This document shows, one piece after another, positions 1-6,042 of a DNA stretch of 6,611 bases (position 1 is its first letter; each line of letters opens with the position of its first letter). This DNA comes from Holosporaceae bacterium UBA5542 (GTDB lineage Bacteria > Pseudomonadota > Alphaproteobacteria > UBA7879 > UBA5542). A model generated the notes under the pieces. It was given only the letters and a program-made list of their open reading frames with translations, searched no databases and was not told the DNA's origin. The stretch lies in assembly GCA_002426825.1 (NCBI GenBank), contig DINK01000021.1, forward strand, positions 2,912-9,522. The letters are read 5' to 3'. Made by a program: the position numbers and the translations under genes.

Positions 1-293
1 GTTTGATTGCAGGTTTGATTCGTAATCTTCATGTAAACGAAGCGCTGGCGCAACTTACGTTTTCTAAGCGTCGTGCGTCTGGTGAAGTGAAAAAAGTATT
101 GTCGTCTGCCATTGCAAATGCAGAAAACAATCACCAACTTGATATTGACCGTCTCTTTGTTTCTACGGTTGAGGTAGGGAAAGCGTTTACAATGAAGCGC
201 TTCCATGCCCGTGCACGTGGTCGTGGTGGTAAAATTTTAAAAACATCAAGTAATATGAAGATTGTGGTTGAGCAACGTGAGGAGTCGAAGTAA
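1..293 (+). CDS. rplV: 50S ribosomal protein L22, 5'-truncated by the window edge
   Basis: L22 is a large-subunit protein that binds 23S rRNA; its long beta-hairpin lines the peptide exit tunnel. The frame is open from the window edge (first whole codon at 3) to TAA at 291-293, giving 96 visible residues. The family usually has about 110-130, so the N-terminal part is missing; the TTG at 3 is read here as an internal Leu codon, not a start. Visible motifs are FSKRRAS and [10 protein letters not shown] (about residues 20-44), then [19 protein letters not shown] (about 58-76), which is the exit-tunnel hairpin. The MKR triplet in it corresponds to the E. coli residues whose deletion gives erythromycin resistance, and it is intact here. 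The stop overlaps the rpsC start by one base (TAATG), which suggests translational coupling. The identification is secure; only the N-terminus is unseen. Confidence 0.97.
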   Translation, partial: LIAGLIRNLHVNEALAQLTFSKRRASGEVKKVLSSAIANAENNHQLDIDRLFVSTVEVGKAFTMKRFHARARGRGGKILKTSSNMKIVVEQREESK

Positions 294-973
294 TGGGTCA
301 AAAAGTTAATCCAATATCATTACGTTTAAAAATAAATCGTACGTGGGACTCTCGTTGGTATGCGGGTGACAGAGATTATGCGACTTATTTGGCGCAAGAC
401 TTGAAGATTCGTGAATATATTTTTAAGCACCTTGATCAGGCAGCAGTTTCGAAAGTTGTGATTGAGCGTCCGAACAAAAAGGCACGTGTTACAATTTATT
501 CAGCGCGTCCGGGTGTGATTATTGGTAAAAAGGGTGTTGACATCGACACACTTAAAAAGGCCCTAAACAGGATTGTTGGGACCGATGTAACGTTGAACAT
601 CTTAGAAGTCCGCAAACCTGACTTTGATGCGCGTCTTTTGGCGGACTCAATTGCCCGTCAGCTTGAGCGCCGTGTGTCTTTCCGCCGCGCCATGAAAAAA
701 GCCGTGCAAACTGCACTTAAGGCTGGCGTTGTGGGTGTTCGTATTAACTGCTCTGGCCGTCTTGGTGGTGCAGAGATCGCTCGGATGGAATGGTACCGAG
801 AAGGCCGTGTGCCTTTGCATACACTCCGTGCTGATATTGATTATGGTATCTCTACGGCCTTTACCACTTATGGTGCTTGTGGTATTAAGGTCTGGGTTTA
901 CAAAGGTGACATCATGGAACATGACCCTATGGCACAAGACCGTAGAGTGCGTGAACATGTGGTGAATAGATAG
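293..973 (+). CDS. rpsC: 30S ribosomal protein S3
   Basis: S3 is a small-subunit head protein at the mRNA entry channel, where it contributes to mRNA unwinding. The 226 residues begin MGQKVNP, the family's usual start. A type-2 KH domain lies in the first half, with its GKKG loop at residues 78-81 inside [10 protein letters not shown]. The segment [10 protein letters not shown] at 130-139 carries Arg131, Arg132 and Lys135, matching the E. coli residues implicated in ribosomal helicase activity. [11 protein letters not shown] (154-164) and [19 protein letters not shown] (166-184) form the C-terminal signature. The tail [10 protein letters not shown] (209-218) is typical of alphaproteobacterial S3. 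The start overlaps the rplV stop by one base, and GAGGAG at 279-284, 8 nt before the ATG, serves as ribosome-binding site inside rplV. Nothing is odd about the gene. Confidence 0.99.
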   Translation: MGQKVNPISLRLKINRTWDSRWYAGDRDYATYLAQDLKIREYIFKHLDQAAVSKVVIERPNKKARVTIYSARPGVIIGKKGVDIDTLKKALNRIVGTDVTLNILEVRKPDFDARLLADSIARQLERRVSFRRAMKKAVQTALKAGVVGVRINCSGRLGGAEIARMEWYREGRVPLHTLRADIDYGISTAFTTYGACGIKVWVYKGDIMEHDPMAQDRRVREHVVNR

Positions 974-982
974 AGGAAAAAG

Positions 983-1387
983 ATGTTAGCTCCGAAGCGC
1001 ACAAAATTTAGAAAAGCCTTTAAAGGCAGAATTCATGGTATGTCTAAATCTGCCACGAGCCTTGATTTTGGAAATTATGGACTTAAGGCAACAACGGCAG
1101 AGCGCGTGACATCACGCCAGATTGAAGCGGCTCGTCGTGCTATTACGCGTCGTCTAAAACGTGCTGGAAAGGTTTGGATTCGTATTTTTCCTGATGTGCC
1201 GGTTTCACAAAAACCTGCCGAGGTGCGTATGGGTAAGGGTAAGGGTTCTCCTGAATATTGGGCGTGCCGTGTTAAGCCCGGGCGTATTATGTTTGAAATT
1301 GATGGCGTTGAAGAAGATTTGGCGCGTGACGCGTTGACGTTGGCGGCGGCAAAGTTGCCTCTGAACACGCGCTTTGTAACCAGATAG
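983..1387 (+). CDS. rplP: 50S ribosomal protein L16
   Basis: L16 binds 23S rRNA near the A site and peptidyl-transferase centre and helps place aminoacyl-tRNA. The 134 residues match the usual length. Recognisable blocks are [16 protein letters not shown] at the N-terminus, [12 protein letters not shown] (45-56), KVWIRIFPD (63-71), VRMGKGKG (81-88) and [15 protein letters not shown] at the end. Arg82, just before MGKGKG, lines up with E. coli Arg81, the site of hydroxylation by the oxygenase YcfD/RoxA; whether this organism modifies it cannot be seen. The gap to rpsC is 9 nt and the Shine-Dalgarno AGAGGA (972-977) overlaps the rpsC stop codon, 5 nt from the ATG. This is an ordinary member of the operon. 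Confidence 0.99.
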   Translation: MLAPKRTKFRKAFKGRIHGMSKSATSLDFGNYGLKATTAERVTSRQIEAARRAITRRLKRAGKVWIRIFPDVPVSQKPAEVRMGKGKGSPEYWACRVKPGRIMFEIDGVEEDLARDALTLAAAKLPLNTRFVTR

Positions 1388-1399
1388 TGGAATTTTGAG

Positions 1400-1615
1400 A
1401 TGAAAATAGCAGATCTTAGAAAGAAAAAAATGGCTGATTTGGAAAAGCTTATTGTTGATATGAAGAAGGAGCTTTTCAATCTTCGTTTCCAGAAGACGAC
1501 AGGTCAGTTGAAGAATGCTGCCCGCATCAAGGAAGTGCGTCGCACGGTTGCGCGTGCAAAAACGTTGATAACAGGGCAGGTGCGAGAAGCTGCTGCTAAG
1601 AGTAAGAAAGCGTAG
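1400..1615 (+). CDS. rpmC: 50S ribosomal protein L29
   Basis: L29 is a small helical protein at the exit of the peptide tunnel. With L23 it forms the docking surface used by the signal recognition particle and other nascent-chain factors. The 71 residues form two predicted helices. The family signature is at about 25-53: LFNLRFQKTTGQLKNAARI followed by KEVRRTVARAKT. The C-terminus (VREAAAKSKKA) is a short basic tail, slightly longer than in E. coli L29 (63 residues). The gene follows rplP by 12 nt. Its ribosome-binding site is weak, at best TGGA at 1388-1391, so initiation probably relies partly on ribosomes arriving from rplP. Confidence 0.98.
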   Translation: MKIADLRKKKMADLEKLIVDMKKELFNLRFQKTTGQLKNAARIKEVRRTVARAKTLITGQVREAAAKSKKA

Positions 1616-1621
1616 GGAAAA

Positions 1622-1864
1622 ATGTCAGCACGTGTACTAAAAGGAATGGTTGTTAGCGATAAAAGCGACAAAACAGTTGTTGTTCGCGTAAGTCGTCGCT
1701 TTATGCATCCGATTTACAAAAAGTATATTACGAAATCAAAGAAGTTTTCGGCACATGATGAAACAAATGCATGCAAGCTTGGTGATATGGTCAGCATTCA
1801 AGAATGCCGTCCTATTTCTAAAAACAAAAGCTGGCGCGTTTTGACAGAAGAGAAAAAGGCTTAG
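1622..1864 (+). CDS. rpsQ: 30S ribosomal protein S17
   Basis: S17 is a primary 16S rRNA-binding protein of the small-subunit body with an OB fold and a long extended loop. The 80 residues are normal length. The N-terminal block is [19 protein letters not shown] (5-23), followed by [19 protein letters not shown] (29-47) and the PROSITE-type signature [13 protein letters not shown] (54-66), then KNKSWRV. The start at 1622 keeps the family's N-terminal residues before GMVVS. The only Shine-Dalgarno-like sequence, AGGGA at 1614-1618, is just 3 nt from the ATG, closer than usual, so re-initiation from rpmC (6-nt gap) is likely. This is the last gene of the classical S10 operon. Confidence 0.98.
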   Translation: MSARVLKGMVVSDKSDKTVVVRVSRRFMHPIYKKYITKSKKFSAHDETNACKLGDMVSIQECRPISKNKSWRVLTEEKKA

Positions 1865-1872
1865 GTGTTGTT

Positions 1873-2241
1873 ATGATTCAAATGCAAACAAGTTTACAGG
1901 TCGCAGATAATTCAGGCGCGCGTCGCGTTGAGTGTATCAAGGTTCTGGGTGGTTCAAAGCGAAGAACGGCGTCTATCGGCGATGTAATTGTAGTGACTGT
2001 AAAGGAAGCAATTCCCCGGGGTAAGGTTTCTAAGGGAACCGTACACAAAGCTGTGATTGTTCGTACAGCACATGGTATTAAACGTAGCGATGGCACAAAG
2101 ATTTCCTTCGATACAAATGCGGCTGTTCTTTTGAATAACCAAGGCGAGCCTATTGGCACTCGTATTTTTGGCCCTGTGACACGTGAACTTCGCGCCAAAA
2201 ACTTTATGAAAATTATTTCACTAGCACCTGAGGTTCTATAA
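1873..2241 (+). CDS. rplN: 50S ribosomal protein L14
   Basis: L14 sits on the subunit interface of the 50S particle, contacts 16S rRNA in bridges between subunits, and is the known binding partner of the silencing factor RsfS. The 122 residues are the canonical length. Motifs are [18 protein letters not shown] (10-27), [10 protein letters not shown] (43-52), AVIVRT (60-65), [11 protein letters not shown] (79-89) and the ending [13 protein letters not shown]...[12 protein letters not shown]. The start MIQMQT is chosen over the ATG three codons in because homologues begin MIQ. The gap from rpsQ is only 8 nt, with TAGGTG at 1862-1867 as a likely ribosome-binding site. In E. coli the spc promoter lies before this gene, and there is no room for one here. 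Confidence 0.99.
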   Translation: MIQMQTSLQVADNSGARRVECIKVLGGSKRRTASIGDVIVVTVKEAIPRGKVSKGTVHKAVIVRTAHGIKRSDGTKISFDTNAAVLLNNQGEPIGTRIFGPVTRELRAKNFMKIISLAPEVL

Positions 2242-2561
2242 TGCGTCAAAAATTTCATGTAAAAAAAGGTGATCATGTTGTTGTTACAACTGGTTCTCAC
2301 AAAGGGAAAAAGGGCGAGATTACAAGCATCATCAAAGAGACACATCGTGTTATCGTGAAGGGTGTGAATGTTGTGAAGCGGCATATGCGTCCTACGCCGG
2401 CAAATCCGAACGGGGTGCTTGAAAAAGAGCTTAGCATTCATATATCTAATGTGTCGCACTTTGATGCAGAGAAAAAAGCTGCATCTAAAGTGGGGCGGAA
2501 AGTTGATGCCAAGGGCAAAAAAGTTCGTTTTTTAAAAAAGTCAGGTAAAGAGTTAGGTTAA
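2241..2561 (+). CDS. rplX: 50S ribosomal protein L24
   Basis: L24 is an assembly-initiator protein that binds the 5' region of 23S rRNA early in 50S assembly and ends up near the exit tunnel. The 106 residues begin [20 protein letters not shown], leading into a KOW motif at about residues 6-33 (GDHVVVTTGSHKGKKGEI). VIVKGVNVVKRHMRP (37-51) is the family signature, followed by PNGVLEKELSIHISNV. The C-terminal third is highly basic (VGRKVDAKGKKVRFLKKSG). The ATG overlaps the rplN stop by one base (TAATG), with TGAGG at 2229-2233 placed 7 nt upstream inside rplN, an arrangement that suggests coupled translation with L14. Confidence 0.98.
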   Translation: MRQKFHVKKGDHVVVTTGSHKGKKGEITSIIKETHRVIVKGVNVVKRHMRPTPANPNGVLEKELSIHISNVSHFDAEKKAASKVGRKVDAKGKKVRFLKKSGKELG

Positions 2562-2565
2562 TTAG

Positions 2566-3105
2566 ATGGCAAGGTTGCGCACAGTATATAATGAGAAATT
2601 ACGCCCAGAGCTTATAAATCAGTTCTCATATAAAAGCTCAATGGAAGCTCCTGTTTTGAAGAAGATTGTTCTGAACATGGGACTTGGTGAAGCTGTGAGA
2701 GATAGTAAGAAAATTGATTCAGCTGTAGCTGACTTAACGGTGATTTCAGGTCAAAAGCCCGTTGTTACGAAAGCACGCAATTCAATTGCAGGCTTTAAGG
2801 TGCGTAAGGGTATGGATTTGGGTGTTAAGGTAACTCTTCGTGGTACGCGTATGTATGAATTTTTGGATCGTTTGGTTACGATTGCTCTGCCGCGTGTAAG
2901 AGACTTCCGTGGAGTTTCACCAAAAAGTTTTGATGGAAAGGGAAATTATTCTCTAGGCATTAAAGAACAGATTGTTTTCCCTGAAATTGATTATGATAAA
3001 ATCGATCAAATTCGTGGTATGAATATTGTTCTTGTAACAACGGCAAAATCAAATGAAGAAGGCCATGCATTGCTTAAAGGCTTTGGCATGCCCTTTGTGA
3101 AGTAG
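2566..3105 (+). CDS. rplE: 50S ribosomal protein L5
   Basis: L5 belongs to the 5S rRNA-L5-L18 complex of the central protuberance; it contacts the P-site tRNA and S13 across the subunit interface. The 179 residues are standard length. Motifs are [18 protein letters not shown] (29-46), [20 protein letters not shown] (61-80), [20 protein letters not shown] (107-126), and the stretch [20 protein letters not shown] (128-147) with IRGM just after, typical of alphaproteobacteria. The end is [11 protein letters not shown]. The gap to rplX is 4 nt. The ribosome-binding site is modest, TTAGG at 2553-2557, 8 nt upstream in the end of rplX. In E. coli the S8 repressor binds mRNA around the rplX-rplE junction; I could not recognise an equivalent site here. 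Confidence 0.99.
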   Translation: MARLRTVYNEKLRPELINQFSYKSSMEAPVLKKIVLNMGLGEAVRDSKKIDSAVADLTVISGQKPVVTKARNSIAGFKVRKGMDLGVKVTLRGTRMYEFLDRLVTIALPRVRDFRGVSPKSFDGKGNYSLGIKEQIVFPEIDYDKIDQIRGMNIVLVTTAKSNEEGHALLKGFGMPFVK

Positions 3106-3113
3106 GAGATACA

Positions 3114-3419
3114 ATGGCAAGAAAAGGTTCCATACAAGTTAATGAAAAACGCCGTCGGATTTCTGCTGCGCAGAAAAGTAGGCGACTTGCTTTAAAGAAA
3201 GTTGTGTACGACAAGGAAGCCTCTGTTGATGAGCGTTTTCAGGCATCATTAAAGCTTGCAACCCTTCCTCGTTCTGGCGCACGGATTCGTGTGCGCAACC
3301 GCTGCAACGTCTCTGGGCGTCCACGTGGCTATTATCGTAAACTGGGCTTGTCCCGTATTGCTTTGCGTGATCTTGCTTCTATGGGGGCAATTCCAGGCAT
3401 GACAAAATCAAGTTGGTAG
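3114..3419 (+). CDS. rpsN: 30S ribosomal protein S14, long zinc-independent (C-) type
   Basis: S14 is a small-subunit head protein close to S3, S10 and S19, needed for late assembly. The 101 residues match the long form used by proteobacteria rather than the roughly 61-residue zinc form. The signature RIRVRNRCNVSGRPRGYYRK (57-76) contains the only cysteine (Cys64), so the CxxC...CxxC zinc-binding set is absent. The C-terminus LGLSRIALRDLASMGAIPGM with TKSSW is nearly invariant in the family. A strong ribosome-binding site, TAGGAG at 3103-3108, overlaps the rplE stop and lies 5 nt before the ATG. The gap to rplE is 8 nt. Confidence 0.99.
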   Translation: MARKGSIQVNEKRRRISAAQKSRRLALKKVVYDKEASVDERFQASLKLATLPRSGARIRVRNRCNVSGRPRGYYRKLGLSRIALRDLASMGAIPGMTKSSW

Positions 3420-3433
3420 AAAAGGTTTAGAAA

Positions 3434-3832
3434 ATGACAATGACAGATCCAATTGCAGACCTCTTATCACGTATGCGTAACGGGCATCGGGCTCGTAAGG
3501 CTGTGGTTGAGTGTCTTTATTCTAAAGTTGGCAAAGATATACTTGATGTTTTGAAAGATGAAGGGTACATTCGGGCCTATAAAGTGAAGGAAATTCGCAC
3601 TGGCGTATCCCGCATTGATGTAGAGCTAAAGTATTATGAAGGTGAACCTGTTATACAGACTTTGGAGCGGGTATCAAAACCAGGTCGTCGTACTTATGCG
3701 TCTATCCAGGATTTAGATCGTCCATCGAATGGATTAGGCATTTATGTTCTTTCGACGTCTAAGGGTGTTGTATCAGATGCTACTGCAAGAAAAATGAATG
3801 CAGGTGGCGAAGTTCTGTGTCGAGTGTTTTAA
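3434..3832 (+). CDS. rpsH: 30S ribosomal protein S8
   Basis: S8 is a primary 16S rRNA-binding protein that organises the central domain (helix 21). In E. coli it is also the translational repressor of the spc operon. The 132 residues have DPIADLLSRMRNG (5-17), a helix with VLKDEGYIRAYKV (39-51), RVSKPGRRTYASI (79-91), and the signature NGLGIYVLSTSKGVVSDA (99-116) with GGEVLCRVF at the end. The ATG at 3434 is preferred over that at 3440, as AAAGG at 3421-3425 is 8 nt away and homologues carry a few residues before DPIAD. The gap to rpsN is 14 nt. Autoregulation by S8 is plausible from the family but is not shown by this sequence. Confidence 0.99.
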   Translation: MTMTDPIADLLSRMRNGHRARKAVVECLYSKVGKDILDVLKDEGYIRAYKVKEIRTGVSRIDVELKYYEGEPVIQTLERVSKPGRRTYASIQDLDRPSNGLGIYVLSTSKGVVSDATARKMNAGGEVLCRVF

Positions 3833-3847
3833 AAAGGTTTATAAATT

Positions 3848-4387
3848 ATGTCACGAGTTGGTAAAAATCCAGTTTCTATTCCTGAAGGGGTCACGGTTGA
3901 TCTGATGGCAACGGAAGGTTTGTTGAAAGCAAAAGGTGCCGTTGGCGAACTTTCATTGGGTGTTCACGATGCTGTTTCTGTGAAAGTGGAGTCTGGTGCT
4001 GTTGTGGTTTCCCCAAAAGGAAACTCTAAAGTTGCCCGTTCTATGTGGGGCACGACGCGTAATTTGGTTGCAAACCTTGTTGAGGGTGTGCATAAGGGAT
4101 TTGATATTAACTTAGAAATTGTGGGTGTTGGTTACCGTGCAGCTGTACAAGGACAAGATCTTGTTTTGCAGTTGGGTTACAGTCATGAGGTTAAATATGC
4201 AATCCCTCAAGGCATTACAATTCAATGTGAAAAACCGACGATGATTAAAGTTTCTGGAGCAAGTCGCCAACTTGTTGGTCAAACGGCTGCAGAAATTCGA
4301 TCTTTCCGTCCGCCTGAGCCATATAAAGGTAAGGGCATTAAGTATGCTGGTGAACGTTTGCTCCGTAAGGAAGGTAAGAAGAAGTAA
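3848..4387 (+). CDS. rplF: 50S ribosomal protein L6
   Basis: L6 is a two-domain protein near the factor-binding site and sarcin-ricin loop of the 50S subunit. The 179 residues begin [15 protein letters not shown], the usual N-terminus. The two tandem alpha/beta domains are about 10-82 and 83-170. The central stretch [10 protein letters not shown] (89-98) and GYSHEV (110-115) are conserved, and the signature [12 protein letters not shown] (155-166) followed by AGE lies in the second domain. The C-terminus is basic (LLRKEGKKK). AAGG at 3834-3837, 10 nt before the ATG, is the ribosome-binding site, and the gap to rpsH is 15 nt. The rplR start follows the stop after a single base. Confidence 0.99.
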   Translation: MSRVGKNPVSIPEGVTVDLMATEGLLKAKGAVGELSLGVHDAVSVKVESGAVVVSPKGNSKVARSMWGTTRNLVANLVEGVHKGFDINLEIVGVGYRAAVQGQDLVLQLGYSHEVKYAIPQGITIQCEKPTMIKVSGASRQLVGQTAAEIRSFRPPEPYKGKGIKYAGERLLRKEGKKK

Positions 4388-4388
4388 A

Positions 4389-4754
4389 ATGACAAGTAAG
4401 AGAGCTTTATATTTACGTCGACAGAAAAGAAACCGTTATGCGGTTAAGTCTTCTATGAAAGTGAAAAAACCACGTCTGTCGGTTTTTCGCTCGAATCAGC
4501 ACATTTATGCGCAGATTATTGACGATGAAAAAGGAATTACAGTTGCTTCTGCATCTACGATTGATCAGGCTCTTCGTTCAAGAATTAAGAAGGGTTGGGA
4601 CGTAGAAGCGGCAGAAGCTGTTGGTAAAGAAATTGCAGAACGTGCAAAAAAAGCTGGTGTTGGCGGTGTTGTTTTTGACCGTGGCCCATACCCCTACCAT
4701 GGTCGTGTGAAAGCGTTGGCTATGGGCGCTCGTTCTGGCGGATTAGATTTTTAG
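4389..4754 (+). CDS. rplR: 50S ribosomal protein L18
   Basis: L18 binds 5S rRNA and, with L5, attaches it to the 50S central protuberance. From the ATG at 4389 the protein has 121 residues, close to the family's 117-120. The same frame stays open upstream to an ATG at 4272, but that would add 39 unrelated residues and overlap rplF by over 100 bases, so I reject it. The N-terminus is strongly basic ([13 protein letters not shown]), as expected for 5S rRNA binding. [20 protein letters not shown] (27-46) and VASAST (52-57) are conserved, as is FDRG...YHGRVKALA near the end. Residues 99-105 read GPYPYHG where common family forms read GGYLYHG or similar. The gap to rplF is one base. The Shine-Dalgarno options (AAGGAAGG at 4367-4374, AAGAAG nearer) are poorly placed, so coupling to L6 translation is likely. 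Confidence 0.97.
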   Translation: MTSKRALYLRRQKRNRYAVKSSMKVKKPRLSVFRSNQHIYAQIIDDEKGITVASASTIDQALRSRIKKGWDVEAAEAVGKEIAERAKKAGVGGVVFDRGPYPYHGRVKALAMGARSGGLDF

Positions 4755-4768
4755 TTTAAGGAAAAACC

Positions 4769-5329
4769 ATGACCCGTGAAAAAGTAGAAAAAACAGAAAC
4801 CGGTATTGTTGACAAGCTCGTTGGTATCAACCGTGTCGCAAAAGTTGTGAAAGGGGGAAAGAACTTTTCCTTTTCAGCGCTTGTTGTTGTCGGAGATACA
4901 AAGGGCCGTGTTGGTTATGGTCTCGGTAAAGCGGCAGAAGTTCCTGATGCAATTCGCAAGGCAAACGATAAAGCCCAAAAGTCTATGATTCGTGTTCCTC
5001 TTCGAGAGGGGCGCACTGTGCATCATGATTTGCGCGGTCATTACGGTGCCGGCAAAGTTGTAATTCGTTCAGCTGATGTAGGAACAGGCATTAAGGCTGG
5101 TGGTCCGATGCGTGCTATTTTTGAAGTTCTTGGTGTTCATGATGTTGTTGCCAAGTCTGTGGGCACAGCTAACCCCCACAATATGATTAAGGCAACATTT
5201 GATGCACTTAAAAAAGTTTCATCTCCGCGCCAAATTGCGGCGCGTCGTGGCAAAAAAATTGCCGAGATTGTGAATAATCGTGAAACCTTGTCTAAGGCAG
5301 TAAAGGGTGAAGAGGCCGCAAATGAGTAA
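4769..5329 (+). CDS. rpsE: 30S ribosomal protein S5
   Basis: S5 is a small-subunit protein at the mRNA entry tunnel that affects decoding fidelity and spectinomycin sensitivity. The 186 residues start with a charged leader, then [20 protein letters not shown] (20-39) and [20 protein letters not shown] (40-59), the double-stranded-RNA-binding-like S5 N-terminal domain. The loop VVKGGK, where E. coli spectinomycin-resistance changes map, looks wild type. The C-terminal domain has [20 protein letters not shown] (76-95), [15 protein letters not shown] and [13 protein letters not shown], ending [18 protein letters not shown] at 4757-4762, 6 nt before the ATG, is a good ribosome-binding site. The last 8 bases overlap rpmD. 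Confidence 0.99.
   Translation: MTREKVEKTETGIVDKLVGINRVAKVVKGGKNFSFSALVVVGDTKGRVGYGLGKAAEVPDAIRKANDKAQKSMIRVPLREGRTVHHDLRGHYGAGKVVIRSADVGTGIKAGGPMRAIFEVLGVHDVVAKSVGTANPHNMIKATFDALKKVSSPRQIAARRGKKIAEIVNNRETLSKAVKGEEAANE
5311..5315 (+). promoter_or_regulatory. Shine-Dalgarno sequence that decides the rpmD start
   Basis: AGAGG lies inside the end of rpsE, 6 nt before the ATG at 5322. It supports that ATG over the in-frame GTG at 5307, which would add five residues (MKRPQ) not seen in typical L30, and over the ATG at 5334, which would remove residues before ISVQQTGS. Confidence 0.7.
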
Positions 5330-5504
5330 GAAAATGATTTCTGTTCAGCAGACTGGAAGCACTATTGGGCGCAAAGACTATCAAGCACTTTGTTTGAAGG
5401 GGCTTGGGCTTGGTAAAATGCATAAAGTTGTGCAAGTTGAAGACACGCCGTCTGTCCGTGGAATGATTAATAAGGTGCGCCATCTTGTTCAGGTAAAGGA
5501 TTAA
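5322..5504 (+). CDS. rpmD: 50S ribosomal protein L30
   Basis: L30 is a small protein on the 50S surface, present in many but not all bacteria. The protein has 60 residues, matching the usual 58-61. [12 protein letters not shown] (6-17) corresponds to the family's IxxTQxxSxIGR start; LKGLGLGKM (25-33) and [20 protein letters not shown] (39-58) complete the signature. The start at 5322 was chosen from its Shine-Dalgarno spacing and family length; it produces an 8-nt overlap with the rpsE stop at 5327-5329. The overlap suggests that ribosomes finishing S5 re-initiate here. The gene sits in its classical place between rpsE and rplO. Confidence 0.97.
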   Translation: MSKKMISVQQTGSTIGRKDYQALCLKGLGLGKMHKVVQVEDTPSVRGMINKVRHLVQVKD

Positions 5505-5508
5505 AAGA

Positions 5509-6015
5509 ATGACAATGCAGCTAAACAAAATTCGCGACAATCAAGGTGCAACCGCTCCGCGTAAACGTGTGGGTCGTGGTATTGGATCTGGTCTTGGGAA
5601 AACCTGTGGTCATGGACAAAAAGGCCAAAAAGCACGTTCTGGTGTAGCTATTAAGGGATTTGAAGGCGGTCAAATGCCAATTCAGCTCCGTGTACCAAAG
5701 CGTGGTTTTAAGCGTGGGTTTGTGCGGGGCGATCAAAAGGAAATTTTGAATTTGGGTGCTTTGCAAATTGCAATTGATGCGAAAAAAATTTCAACGGCTT
5801 CCGTTATTACAGCATCACTTCTATCCAAGGCAGGTTTGATTCGTAGTGAAAAAAGCGCTATCCGAGTTCTGGCTAAAGGCGATTTTAAGTCTAAAATTAC
5901 GTTAGAGGCTGATCACGCATCAAAAGCAGCCGTTATAGCTGTTGAAAAAAATAGTGGTGAGATTAAAATTTCTCAGCCAAAATCAGCGACGCCAAAATCA
6001 GAAACAAAAGAATAA
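5509..6015 (+). CDS. rplO: 50S ribosomal protein L15
   Basis: L15 binds 23S rRNA late in 50S assembly through a long extended N-terminal arm. The 168 residues show the arm, QLNKIRDNQGATAPRKRVGR (4-23) then GIGSGLGKTCGHGQKGQKAR (24-43) with SGVAIKGFEGGQMP, followed by PKRGF (63-67) and a globular C-terminal domain (VLAKGDFKSKITLEADHASK, 120-139). Just before PKRGF it reads IQLRV, where common forms have HRRL or YRRL. The end (about 156-168) is an extra hydrophilic tail with two PKS repeats, making the protein somewhat longer than the usual 144-160. The start at 5509 has AAAGGA at 5495-5500, 8 nt upstream; the ATG at 5515 (MQLNKIRDN) matches homologue N-termini equally well but sits 14 nt from it. 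Confidence 0.98.
   Translation: MTMQLNKIRDNQGATAPRKRVGRGIGSGLGKTCGHGQKGQKARSGVAIKGFEGGQMPIQLRVPKRGFKRGFVRGDQKEILNLGALQIAIDAKKISTASVITASLLSKAGLIRSEKSAIRVLAKGDFKSKITLEADHASKAAVIAVEKNSGEIKISQPKSATPKSETKE
5976..6001 (+). repeat. Short 15-bp-period direct repeat in the rplO 3' end
   Basis: GCCAAAATCAG occurs at 5976-5986 and again at 5991-6001, a period of 15 bases (five codons). It encodes the two PKS units in the tail of L15. The period keeps the reading frame, so it looks like a small in-frame duplication in a non-conserved tail. Confidence 0.75.
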
Positions 6016-6042
6016 AATCGATAATTTTTGTAAAGGGTTAAC
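6016..6042 (+). promoter_or_regulatory. rplO-secY intergenic leader with secY ribosome-binding site
   Basis: This is the longest gap in the window, 27 nt. It holds AAAGGG at 6032-6037, a good Shine-Dalgarno sequence 5 nt before the secY ATG. The rest is AT-rich with no hairpin followed by a T-run, so I see no terminator and no convincing promoter. Confidence 0.75.

Noticed and set aside
9..24. A 16-bp identical repeat, GCAGGTTTGATTCGTA, at 9-24 in rplV and 5830-5845 in rplO.
   Set aside because: Both copies encode Ala-Gly-Leu-Ile-Arg in frame, and each suits its own protein family. Shared codon preference explains it, and the match ends at the edges of that peptide.
1841..1877. A perfect TTGACA (1841-1846) just upstream of rplN, with TATGAT at 1872-1877, resembling an spc promoter.
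   Set aside because: The spacing between the two boxes is 25 bases, far from 17, and the -10-like box covers the rplN ATG, so transcription would start downstream of the start codon. TTGACA is explained by the S17 codons for Leu-Thr.
1878..2459. A 193-codon open frame on the - strand, opposite rplN and rplX.
   Set aside because: It lies wholly antisense to two highly conserved genes and its translation shows no recognisable family. It looks like a shadow of codon bias. The other - strand frames (647-958, 1075-1479, 5292-5540, 5521-5766) were dismissed for the same reason.
2540..2600. A possible S8-binding autoregulatory RNA element at the rplX-rplE junction, as in E. coli.
   Set aside because: I could not find a convincing helix resembling the S8 site of 16S rRNA by eye. 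A structure search with a covariance model of the S8 site would be needed to claim it.
4272..4388. An upstream in-frame extension of rplR starting at 4272.
   Set aside because: It would overlap rplF by more than 100 bases and add 39 residues absent from L18. The ATG at 4389 gives the normal length.
4855..4875. A small hairpin (GGAAA / TTTCC) followed by T-rich sequence, resembling a terminator.
   Set aside because: It is inside the conserved KGGKNFSFS coding region of rpsE, the stem is only about 5 bp, and no gene ends nearby.
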